A stretch of 27,609 bases of DNA from assembly GCF_047607725.1 (NCBI RefSeq), contig NZ_JBLKSS010000013.1:1-27609 (forward strand), written 5' to 3'. Below, in pieces: positions 1-7,863 of the stretch. How positions within the stretch are numbered: the first letter of the stretch is position 1; each line of letters starts with the position of its first letter. The stretch is from JBLKSS01 sp047607725 (GTDB taxonomy: Bacteria > Pseudomonadota > Gammaproteobacteria > Enterobacterales > Enterobacteriaceae). The translations under genes and the position numbers were made by a program. Under the pieces are notes generated by a model. The model was given only the letters and a program-made list of their open reading frames with translations. It searched no databases and was not told where the DNA came from.

Positions 1-162
1 ATCGGCAGTTGCAAACTGAACGGCGTGGAGCCGGAAGCGTATCTGCGCCATGTGCTGGTGATTATCGCGGATCATCCCATCAACAAAATCAAAGAGCTCC
101 TGCCGTGGAACCTCACCATCCCTGCTGAATAACTGTCAATATGGCGCTGGGCGTACGCTTAC
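1..162 (+). mobile_element. 3' end of an IS66-family insertion sequence (left copy)
   Basis: The first 132 bases are open from base 1 and encode the last 43 residues of an IS66-type transposase, ending in LLPWNLTIPAE and TAA at 130-132. The conserved C-terminal pattern of this family is visible (CKLNGVEPEAYL, HPINKIKELLPWN). About 30 bases after the stop the element ends in ...GTACGCTTAC at 162, the reverse complement of the GTAAGCG terminus typical of IS66 elements. Beyond it the sequence turns into abrB. The window edge cuts the element, so its full length and activity cannot be judged. Bases 25-162 match the reverse complement of 27472-27609 with two differences. Confidence 0.9.
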
Positions 163-468
163 CGACAATCCGCTGGCCAGCAGCGTAACCGCCAGCGTCA
201 ACACCACGGGTAGCCAATCGCTAACCAGCACCGACAGAATGGAAGGCGAGAGGGCGCCGGCTATCATGCACCCCAGGATGGCCTGGCAGCCGATAAATAC
301 CTTTGGCGATATGGCGATGCGGGCGCCGGACAACGCCATCACCAGACCGACCATCATGGGTCCAAGCAGCAGCGCGGCGGGAACGTGGTAATGTTGCAGG
401 ATAAATCCCAGCGCCAGCGAGCACGCCAGCAGGATCAACCATTGGAGATAAACCGGCAAAGCTTTCAT
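163..468 (-). pseudogene. abrB: abrB-type membrane protein, 5' fragment truncated by the IS66 element
   Basis: The fragment encodes about 102 residues of a hydrophobic inner-membrane protein. It has the N-terminal features of the AbrB (ammonia monooxygenase-like, YbgN) family: the VPAALLLGPMMVGL repeat-type motif near residues 30-43 and AILGCMIAG near residues 63-71. Family members are about 350 residues with a duplicated AbrB domain, so more than two thirds is missing. The last residues before the next stop are read from the IS end. The start is the ATG at 468; I see no strong ribosome binding site upstream. Despite the name this is a membrane protein and not the Bacillus AbrB regulator. Its physiological role is poorly defined. 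Identity is recognised from memory of the E. coli protein. Confidence 0.85.
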
Positions 469-845
469 GAATGAAGGTCGTTTAAAAGCAGGCGTTAAGT
501 AGCAATTTTATCACATTGCGGGCGCGTAGGGAAAATATCCTGCGTCCGATGCGGCGCCCAGCCCGCCCGCGCAAGGGCGTAATGGCGTTTACAACGCCCG
601 GCGGGACCTTGCGACAGCAGGGGTTAACGGCGGTTTGCCAGGGTGACGGGGCTCGCCGGGGTTTGTTAGGGATAAGGGGAAATAAGGGCGCGCCGAGGCC
701 AGCAACGCGGTAACCCTCAGCCTAACGCGTCAGTCGCCAGGCTAGGAGTTCTCGGTTCTCAATGCTCGGCTTTTAGCTTTTGGCAACAGGCTCCAGAGTC
801 AGAGTCAGAGACCAAGCTTGTCGCCCTCTCCACCTTGGCCAATAT
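469..845. other. Gene-less spacer between abrB remnant and corA
   Basis: I find no convincing gene in these 377 bases. Both strands show only short, arginine-rich open frames. A small direct repeat (CAGAGT units) lies around 795-812. The stretch follows the 3' end of corA and precedes the abrB start; it may be eroded former coding DNA, but nothing is recognisable. Confidence 0.6.
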
Positions 846-1798
846 CTAAAGCCAGTTTTTCCGTTTGAAATACAAATACGGCGCCAGCCCGGCCAGGATC
901 ATCAACATAATGGCGCCGGGGTAGCAGAAAGACCATTTTAGCTCCGGCATAAACTCGAAGTTCATTCCATAGCTGGAGGCGACCAGGGTCGGCGGCAGGA
1001 ACACCACCGACACCACCGAAAATATTTTAATAATGCGGCTCTGCTCGATATTGATAAACCCCATCGCCGCCTGCATCAGGAAGTTCACCTTCTGGAACAA
1101 CGATTCGTTATGGGGCAGCAGCGACTCGATATCGCGCAGGATCTCCCGCGCCTGCTCCAGCTGACCCGACGGCAGCCGCGCCTTGCGCACCAGAAAATTC
1201 AACGCCCGCTGGGTATCCATCAGGCACAGCCTGACCTTCCAGCCCACGTCCTCAAGCTCGGCGAGCGTAGAGAGCGCATTGTCATATTCATCGCCCTGGT
1301 GGCCGTCCATGACGACCAGGCTCAGGGCCTCCAGATCGCTGTAGATATTCTCGATTTCGTCCGCCAGTTACTCGATCTTGGTCTCGAACAAATCCAGCAG
1401 GAGCTCATAGGCGTTGCCGTCAATCAGCGTCTGGCTGCGGGTGCGCATCCGGTACAGGCGAAACGCCGGCAGTTCCCGCTCGCGCAGGGTGTAAAGCCGG
1501 CCGTCGCGGATGGTAAACGCCACGGTGGCGTTGCCGGCGTGATCCTCCGCGTCGGCATAAAAGAAAAAGGAGTGGATATATGCAGCCCGTCCTCATCCTC
1601 GAAAAAACGGGCGGACGCTTCGATGTCCTCCAGCTCCAGACGTGTGGCCAGGCTCTGGCCCAGCTCGTGCTGCACCCGTTCGCGCTCATCATCGCCGGGC
1701 TCGATCAAATCAACCCANTNNCNGNCNCGNNNANGNTNCNNNNCNNNNCGNCGNCANGNCGCNGANAANCNNTGNGNNNNCCAGNNNTGNANNNNGCN
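846..1798 (-). pseudogene. corA: corA, magnesium/cobalt transporter, broken by frameshift and nonsense
   Basis: CorA is the pentameric inner-membrane Mg2+ channel. The C-terminal 154 residues (1310 to 846) are well conserved, including the hallmark YGMNFE at the end of the first membrane helix and the second helix before the terminal KRKNWL. Upstream the same frame is closed by TAA at 1370-1368, where the E. coli protein has Gln (FETKIE-stop-LADEIENIY). Further upstream a frameshift near 1555-1580 separates the part ending FEDEDGLHIS from the part reading DAEDHAGNATVAF. The original start lies in the N-masked region, at about 1798 by comparison with the E. coli length of 316. Two independent lesions outside the masked bases make a working CorA unlikely. 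Another Mg2+ system would be needed. Confidence 0.9.
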
Positions 1799-4018
1799 TT
1801 ANGNNNANGNNCNNGNTNNNNNCANNNTANCNANCNNGNANCNNANTNGNNNNNNNNAANNCGNNNNNNNNNNNTNACCNNNNAGTNNCNNNCNNNNNNN
1901 NNNCCGANNNNNNNNNGNNNGNCANNNCGNTGANAANNACNGNNNNNGCCAGNNNCTGNANNNNAGCNNNNNNNGNNGNNNCNGNTAAACNGNTTNTCNA
2001 GCCNGNNNNNANNNGNNNNNNNCNANNNNNNACCCTNNCCTNNAANCNTNATNNTNGCNGCNNGCNATGTTNCGCCGNNNNNNNNNAGNNTNNCNANNCG
2101 TGNNNNNNNCNNNTTTNGGNNNANNNNCTNNNNNNNNGNGNGNNANNCNGCNGNCGTTNNNCGNNTTNNNGNCGNGCNTAAGCNCNGNNNNCNGNCCNNA
2201 NNNNNTACNCTNGCNNNNANACGNNNTNCTNCNANGCNGGCNNNGNNNGCNGNTNGCCNNCNANNNNCNACNNCCGNTGNNNNNGCCNNNTTNCNGNNNA
2301 NNCNNCNNGNCTNNNCNNNGGTGANNNNGNTNNNNTTTTCNNTNNNCGNCGCGNNTAANGCNNNNGTNNGCNNNNCGNNCGNNNNTNCNCNNGCNGCNCN
2401 NNCNNNNTNCNNCNACNNNNGGCNGGNGNNCANNNCNNCCNNCANNGCNCGACGNNNNANNNTNGGNNNNNNTNCNGNNCNNNNGGCGGNNNNCNGCNTN
2501 NNNNATNGNCANCNNNTCCNNATNGNGCGNNNNNCNGCCNNCNTNCGCCNNNCNCCNGNNCNNCNTNNNANNNGNNCNCCTNCNNCNNGCNNCANNTNNC
2601 TGNNNNNCATNCNCTNNNNCNNNNCNGACGNNNNNCNNTNGNNNAANCTCNNNCNNNTTNNCGNANTNCNGCGNCNNNNNNTNNNCNGCNTNNTNNNNNG
2701 CNTCGNNCNTGNNCCNCNNNGNCCNNNANNNNNANATNNNNNNANNNNNNNNNNCANNGNGCNGCAGNTNCNCNGNTCTCNNTCNCNNNANCNNANCNNN
2801 NNNNTNNNNNNNNCNNNGCNNNNCNNNGNNNNCGNNNCNNGCCNGNNCNNNNTCGNCNNNCNNCNGCNCGNNCNTGNNCNACNNNCNGNGNNNNNTNNNN
2901 NNCNCGNNCGGTNTGNCNCANNNANCGNCNAGNNTNGCNNTCNCNNNNGCCNNCGCNTNGNCNNANTNNANNANCCGNTNNNAGNGCGGCGNCGNCGNNG
3001 CNGNNNNNNANNNGCNCGNNNANNNGCGNNCGNNTNNNNGANNNCNNNGNNNNCNNNNNNNCGCNNNCNGNCNNNNNNNCNNNNNNGNNGGNNCGNTNGC
3101 NGNAGNGCCNCNNNNNGNNCGNNNNGACNNNNCGTTNNTNGNCGNNNNNGNNNGNNGCNGTNNNTGANNNNCCNNNNNTNNNCNNGNCNCANCCTTNATN
3201 NCNNGGNNCNCNANAAAGCGCNNNNCGNCNNANNTTCGNTAANNNAGGCNCNNTNNCAGNNNNNNCNNTTCNNNNNCNGCGCNNCTNGGNNNNNNNNNNN
3301 TNGNNNAGNNNGNCGCNGTNNTNGNGCGNNNNGNNCNNNNNCNGGCNCNNCNNNATNNNGNTCNNNNNANNGNNNNNCTNNTCCAGNNNGNNAANGGNCN
3401 GCNNNNCNGGGNNATCNNTNCNCNNNNNNCGCNNNNNNTNCNCNANNTNTNNNCCCNGCCNGCCGNNNNTNNNNNNGNNANNNNCANNNNCNNNCNTNNC
3501 ANNNNNNTNNTNNNNGNNCNGNANTNCNGNTCCAGGCGNATNGNNTNTGNNNGNNNNNNNNNNNATNCNGNNNACNCNGGATATTNNNNNNNTGNNNCNC
3601 NCGCNNGNNGTNNNNCNGANTNNNCNNCNTNNNCNNCNANCANCNCATNGNCNCGNCANNANCNGCNCNGCANNNNNNNNCAGNCNNNNNNNNTNNGNNN
3701 GGNNTCCTGNNANNNGNCTNNNNNNATANNTNGNNANGNCGCNCNCNNNNGNGNNGCNGNAANNTNCNNCNTGNTNCNGNCNCAGNNCNTNGNCNNNCNN
3801 GCNNCNGNTNNNCNANATCNNNNNGCNCGGCGNGNNCNCNGNNTNTCNTNGANANNCNTGNNNNNNANGNNGCNNNNTCNNCNNNNNCNGNTNNNCNTNN
3901 CTNTCNANNATNCTGNNNANNCNGNNNCNNNTNTNNCNTNCNGNNGNTNNNCNCNCANCNNNNGGNGNGNCNGCCNNTGNNNNNNNNCGANNNNCATGNC
4001 GCNNNTGNGNCNGNTNCN
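1717..4018. other. Low-quality, heavily N-masked sequence
   Basis: More than half of the bases here are N, scattered singly among called bases instead of forming one gap. Open frames inside are artefacts of the Ns. The called bases are informative: between about 3920 and 4019 the minus strand fits the expected UvrD sequence codon by codon, provided two extra Ns are removed. The block therefore looks like poor sequence of uvrD plus the uvrD-corA spacer and the corA start, not an insertion. I cannot exclude mutations inside it. Confidence 0.85.
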
Positions 4019-4385
4019 ACAAACGCAGCTGATCCTCGCTGTCGAGGATCTGAAAATCCTGCGGCAGATTGGCATCCTGATGGTGGGCGCGCAGCAGGCG
4101 GTGGGCCAGCCCATGGAAGGTGCCGATCCACATGCCGCCCTGGCTGGTGCCCACCAAATGTTCGATACGGTGGCGCATTTCCGCCGCCGCCTTGTTGGTG
4201 AAGGTCACGGCCATCACTGAATAGGGCGAGCAGTTTTCAACCGACAGCAACCAGGCGATACGGTGCACCAGCACCCGGGTTTTGCCGCTGCCGGCGCCGG
4301 CCAGCACCAGTAAATTACCGCGCGGCGCCGCCACGGCTTCCCGTTGCTTGTCGTTCAAGCTGTTGAGCAAATCAGAAACGTCCAT
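2223..4385 (-). CDS. uvrD: uvrD, DNA helicase II (mostly masked)
   Basis: UvrD is the superfamily 1 3'-5' helicase of nucleotide excision repair and methyl-directed mismatch repair. The first 122 residues (4385 to about 4020) are clean: MDVSDLLNSLNDKQREAV, the Walker A loop GAGSGKT near residues 30-36, VTFTNKAAAEM (motif Ia) and WIGTFHGLAHRLLR. After this the sequence is masked, but the surviving bases still fit the continuation MNLDEKQWP and, after removing one more N, WYIN. The end given is estimated from the usual 720 residues; it cannot be seen. The start ATG has AGG about 8 bases upstream, and a LexA-like box lies at 4439-4454, as expected for this SOS gene. Whether the gene is intact is unknown. 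Confidence 0.82.
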
Positions 4386-4438
4386 AGGTGGCCTTTAACA
4401 TGCGAATGGGGAAATGCCGTCCGGCGGCGGCAAAAACA

Positions 4439-4454
4439 CTGGTCATTTATACAG
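4439..4454 (-). promoter_or_regulatory. LexA (SOS) box upstream of uvrD
   Basis: On the minus strand the 16 bases read CTGTATAAATGACCAG. They have the CTG-N10-CAG form of LexA operators and match the E. coli uvrD operator (CTGTATATATACCCAG, from memory) at 13 of 16 positions. The site lies in the 81-base gap between yigB and uvrD, 54 bases before the uvrD ATG. Its conservation suggests that SOS control of uvrD was present at least until recently. Confidence 0.75.
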
Positions 4455-4466
4455 ATTGAGTAGTGA

Positions 4467-5183
4467 TTATAACAAGGCTGTCAGGGATACCAACCGCGAA
4501 ATTTCCAGATGCGGTAATAGACGCGCGGCGGCGGCGGCGGCAAAATTACCGCCGCGATCGTTGATCCAGCAGGCCTGCATCCCGTAGCGAATGGCGCCGG
4601 TGACATCCGCCTCCAAATCGTCGCCCACGTGCAGAATACTGCGGGGCGGCACATTTAACCGCGCCGCCGCCAGCGCGTACATATCTTGCCAGGGCTTGGC
4701 GCGGCCGTCCGGGCCGGCGCGCAAAATATGGCGAAAATAGCCCGCCAGTCCGCAGGACTCGGGGGAGGCGTTGCCGTTGGTTATCGCAACCAGCGGCCAG
4801 CGGGCGCTGAGGGCCGCCAGCGTGCTGTGGGTTTCCGCCGGCACGTCTATTTGGCTGCGCCAGCGCAGGACCACCTCCATGGCAGCATCGGCGCCGACGC
4901 GCGCCTCGCGCTCGCTGAGCCCCGCGTTTCGCATCGCCAGTTCGATCGAGCGCCAGCTCCAATGGCTCACATCGTGGTAAATCTCCGGCTCGCGCTGACG
5001 CAATTCGCGGCGCAATCGTTGATAATCGTCCTGTCCCAGACAGCGTAGCGCGGGGTGGTACTGCTGTAGAAATTTCACCGACTCGTATTCGGTACGGGCA
5101 ATCACCGGCCGATTATCGTAAAGCGTATCATCAAGATCAAAGGTTAACGCGCGCAGCTCTCGCAGAGGGCGATAGAAATGCAT
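4467..5183 (-). CDS. yigB: yigB, HAD-family FMN/sugar phosphatase
   Basis: This 238-residue protein has the full haloacid dehalogenase motif set: FDLDDTLYD at residues 15-23 (nucleophile Asp16 and general acid Asp18), ITNGN (motif II), GRAKPW with the motif III Lys, and HVGDDLEADVTGA (motif IV). E. coli YigB is the same length and dephosphorylates FMN, making riboflavin, as well as other phosphometabolites. The gene appears intact. Its ATG overlaps the ancestral xerC stop (TGATG at 5185-5181), so translation was coupled to xerC. It belongs to the dapF-yigA-xerC-yigB-uvrD cluster. The xerC lesions upstream may have weakened that coupling. Confidence 0.93.
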   Translation of the reverse strand: MHFYRPLRELRALTFDLDDTLYDNRPVIARTEYESVKFLQQYHPALRCLGQDDYQRLRRELRQREPEIYHDVSHWSWRSIELAMRNAGLSEREARVGADAAMEVVLRWRSQIDVPAETHSTLAALSARWPLVAITNGNASPESCGLAGYFRHILRAGPDGRAKPWQDMYALAAARLNVPPRSILHVGDDLEADVTGAIRYGMQACWINDRGGNFAAAAAARLLPHLEISRLVSLTALL

Positions 5184-5907
5184 CAGGTTTTTCCCCGTTT
5201 GGCTCGTGGGTGCGCGGCATCGTACACCGATGCCAGATGCTGGAAATCAAGGTGGTATAGATCTGGGTGGTGCTGAGGTTGGCGTGGCCGAGCAGCTCTT
5301 GCACCGCGCGCAGGTTGCCGCTCGACTCCAGCATATGGGTGGCGAAGGGGTGGCGCAGCTTATGCGGATGGATATGACTATTTACCCCCTGTTTCACGCC
5401 CCATTCGGCAAAACGTTTCTGCACGTTACGCGCGGAAATACGTCCTCCGCGCTGGGCGATAAACACCGTGTCGTCCTGAGGCGCGTAGCGGTCACGCAGC
5501 GCCAGCGGATCGTGGGTGTCGATATCCAGCAGGTGGTCAACTTCGTCGACATCCATATTTTTCGGCAGATGCCGGCCGTGGCGCGGCGCGGGAACACCTC
5601 GCGCCGGGTTTGCGTCCAACTGACCGATGCTCACCAGCCAGTCCAGAAAGCTGCGCAGCGCGGAAAGCCGCAGCGCTAGACTGGCGGCCTGTAACCCCTG
5701 GCGCTTGCTGCGGGTGGCCAACGCGCGCACCTGGCTTACCTCCAGCTGCCGCCATTCCGCCAGCCCCATCTCGGAAGCCATGGCGATGAGGGTGGCCAAC
5801 TGCCGCTGATAACTTTCCCGCGTTTTGGCGCTCAAGTGCCGCTCCACCCGCAAATATTGTAGGAAGGCATCTACCTGCGGCCAGAGCAGAGAGCGGGTGT
5901 CGGTCAT
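5183..5907 (-). pseudogene. xerC: xerC, tyrosine recombinase, disabled by internal deletion and frameshift
   Basis: XerC with XerD resolves chromosome dimers at dif. The N-terminal core-binding domain is well preserved up to LALRDR at about residue 140. The next 60-65 residues of the E. coli protein are then missing in frame: sequence jumps near 5490 from RDR to PQDDTVF. This removes the catalytic Arg (E. coli R148, in GLRLSEL) and Lys (K172, in GKGSKER). The later catalytic motifs remain: HPHKLRH, LLGHAN and the nucleophile Tyr in TTQIYT. Directly after that Tyr a one-base deletion near 5255 shifts the frame; the lost frame would read [21 protein letters not shown] and stop at 5185-5183. The current frame runs on to 5137. 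Such a protein cannot be a working recombinase. Confidence 0.92.
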
Positions 5908-6611
5908 GCCCGGCTGATCCAGCGTTCCAGCAGGTCCGGTAACAGCGTGGCCAGTTGCTGTAATAATACCGTTCCCATGCCGTCCTGGAAATGCTGGCTG
6001 TCGCGGCTGGTAAACATGAGCACGCCGAGGGAGCCGTCATCCCCGAGCAGCGACATGGCGACGGAGCCCACCTGCCGCACCTGGGGCAGCAGCAGCAGCA
6101 ATTCAGGGCCGTTCAGCTTGCCGAGATAATGATTGCATTGGCCGAGACGCTGGATCCGTAGCGGCTCGAACGCGCTGCGCGCCAGCGCCAAATGCGTGAA
6201 CCCCGACGGGGCGCCCAACTGCCATTGGTCGCTAAACAACCGCACATGCGCCCCCGCCAGTCCCAGGCCGCGCGCCCAGCGCCGCTGCAGGCGATTAAGC
6301 AGCTCCTGCAAACTGTCTGCCGCTGCCAGATCGGATTGCAACCGCAGTAAGCGGTTGAACAGCGGCTCATTGGTGCTCGCGTGTTCCATCAAACGGGTAA
6401 TATCGTCTTCCAACTGCTGGATATGGGCACGCTGGCGCCCCAGTTGCCATTCCAATAGGGAGACGCAGCCGCGCACTGGATGCGGCACCACCATCTGCTC
6501 CACGATCCGGGCATTGCGGATAAAGAAATCCGGGTGGGTGAGCAGATAGTGCACCACCTGTTTGTCATCCAGCGTTTGCGCGCTGTCCGCCTGTTCGCCG
6601 ACTTGCTTCAT
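5904..6611 (-). CDS. yigA: yigA, DUF484 family protein
   Basis: The 235 residues match the length and sequence of E. coli YigA (DUF484), recognisable by FFIRNARIVEQMVVPHPVRG near residues 30-49, GLAGAHVRLF, FEPLRIQRLGQ and the terminal LLPDLLERWI. The family has a GAF-like fold; its function is unknown. The gene sits between dapF and xerC with 4-base ATGA overlaps at both ends (6611-6608 and 5907-5904), so it is translationally coupled. No lesion is visible. Confidence 0.93.
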   Translation of the reverse strand: MKQVGEQADSAQTLDDKQVVHYLLTHPDFFIRNARIVEQMVVPHPVRGCVSLLEWQLGRQRAHIQQLEDDITRLMEHASTNEPLFNRLLRLQSDLAAADSLQELLNRLQRRWARGLGLAGAHVRLFSDQWQLGAPSGFTHLALARSAFEPLRIQRLGQCNHYLGKLNGPELLLLLPQVRQVGSVAMSLLGDDGSLGVLMFTSRDSQHFQDGMGTVLLQQLATLLPDLLERWISRA

Positions 6612-7432
6612 AGATGAATAAATCCGTCATAGATATGGGTGGCGGGTCCGGTCATATACAGCGGATGTCCCGGCCCGCGCCAGCTGATGGCGAGCCGGCC
6701 GCCGGGAAGGTCCACCTGCACCTGTTCCGCCAATTGGCCCTGCGAGATCCCCCCCGCGACCGCGGCGCAAGCGCCGCTACCGCAAGCCTGGGTTTCACCC
6801 GCGCCGCGTTCATAGACCCGCAGGCGGATATGCCCGCGGTTCAACACTTGCATGAAACCGATATTGGCCCGTTCCGGAAAGCGCTCGTGACTCTCAAGCA
6901 CCGGCCCGAGCGTCAGCACCGGAGCGCTCTCCACGCTGTCCACGGCAATCACGCAGTGTGGATTGCCCATGGAGACCACGCCGCACAGCACCGTCTGATC
7001 CGCCGCGTGCATGATATAGGTTTTCTCAGCTTTGGCTGCGCGAAACGGCACCTGCTGTGGATCGAAATTCGGCTCGCCCATGTTAACGCGCACCATATCG
7101 TCCTCGGTGACGGTCAACACCATGCGCCCCGTCTGGGTACTGACGTGGATGTCGCGTTTGTTGGTCAGATTCTTCATGCGCACGAAACGGGCAAAACAGC
7201 GTGCGCCATTGCCACATTGCGCCACTTCGCTGCCGTCGGCGTTGAATATACGATAATGGAAATCCAGTTCCGGATCATAGGGCGGTTCCACCACCAACAG
7301 TTGATCAAATCCCACGCCGCAATGCCGGTCCGACAGACGGCGGATCATCTCGGGTGAGAAATAGACATTTTGCGTCACGGCATCCACGACCATGAAGTCG
7401 TTACCCAGGCCGTGCATTTTGGAGAACTGCAT
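6608..7432 (-). CDS. dapF: dapF, diaminopimelate epimerase
   Basis: DapF converts LL- to meso-diaminopimelate in the cytoplasm, the last common step before lysine and the peptidoglycan cross-linking residue. The protein is 274 residues, the E. coli length. Both catalytic cysteines keep E. coli numbering: Cys73 in QCGNGARCFA and Cys217 in ETQACGSGACAAVA. The start at MQFSKMHGLGNDF is chosen because it aligns with the family and has GGAG 7 bases upstream; the frame stays open 13 codons further. It overlaps yigA by ATGA. Loss would block cell wall synthesis, which fits its intactness among decaying neighbours. Confidence 0.96.
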   Translation of the reverse strand: MQFSKMHGLGNDFMVVDAVTQNVYFSPEMIRRLSDRHCGVGFDQLLVVEPPYDPELDFHYRIFNADGSEVAQCGNGARCFARFVRMKNLTNKRDIHVSTQTGRMVLTVTEDDMVRVNMGEPNFDPQQVPFRAAKAEKTYIMHAADQTVLCGVVSMGNPHCVIAVDSVESAPVLTLGPVLESHERFPERANIGFMQVLNRGHIRLRVYERGAGETQACGSGACAAVAGGISQGQLAEQVQVDLPGGRLAISWRGPGHPLYMTGPATHIYDGFIHL

Positions 7433-7501
7433 ATCCCACTCCGCTGAGTAGCCGATAGCGCAGCATAGCACGTCTGCCGGCAGGAAGCGACTGCGTCGCG
7501 A

Positions 7502-7723
7502 TTACGGCTGTTCGGTCCCGACGGCGGCACTGCTGCTATCATCCCCGGGCGAGGCGGTCTGCACCGGAGACTGGGTCGAGGACGGCGTGGTCGTCAGCTG
7601 ATGCTTCTGTTCGCTTTTATCCGCTTTGTCCGCCGGCGGAAAATAAAGGGGGCCTTTCAGGCCGCAGCCGTACAGTCCCAGCAGCATCAACCCCAACGCC
7701 GCGCGGCGCAATTCGCTTTTCAT
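7502..7723 (-). CDS. lptM: lptM (yifL), small outer-membrane lipoprotein
   Basis: This is a 73-residue lipoprotein with a 19-residue signal peptide (MKSELRRAALGLMLLGLYG) ending at a lipobox Cys, followed by GLKGPLYFPPADK, which is characteristic of LptM/YifL. In E. coli LptM assists assembly and disulfide maturation of the LPS translocon protein LptD. The tail after residue 35 is Ser/Thr/Gln-rich and poorly conserved, as usual. I chose the ATG at 7723 because it gives the E. coli signal length and has GGGTGA upstream; an ATG three codons earlier (7732) is also possible. It lies 69 bases before dapF in the same direction, as in E. coli. Confidence 0.9.
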   Translation of the reverse strand: MKSELRRAALGLMLLGLYGCGLKGPLYFPPADKADKSEQKHQLTTTPSSTQSPVQTASPGDDSSSAAVGTEQP

Positions 7724-7863
7724 TTCACCCATTACCTATTGTTCATCCGTCTCAGCTTCCTATCATCGCAGTTGGCATATGAAAAGCAACAGCAATTGTG
7801 GTTTACAAGCGACGCGGCGGGCGCGAAATGGCAGGCGCGGGGAACGCGTGCCCCGCCGGCGGA
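7724..7863. other. Spacer where cyaY is expected but absent
   Basis: In E. coli the frataxin homologue gene cyaY (about 106 codons) lies between cyaA and lptM on the opposite strand. Here only about 140 bases separate the two genes, and no frataxin-like sequence can be read in either strand. The gene has been deleted. CyaY is an accessory regulator of Fe-S cluster assembly and not essential in E. coli. Confidence 0.75.

Noticed and set aside
516..713. Open frame of 65 codons on the plus strand
   Set aside because: Arg/Pro-rich composition, no ribosome binding site and no recognisable family; it looks like chance in GC-rich DNA.
1705..4385. Several very long open frames through the masked block on both strands
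   Set aside because: They exist only because codons with N are not read as stops; only the uvrD frame has supported flanks.
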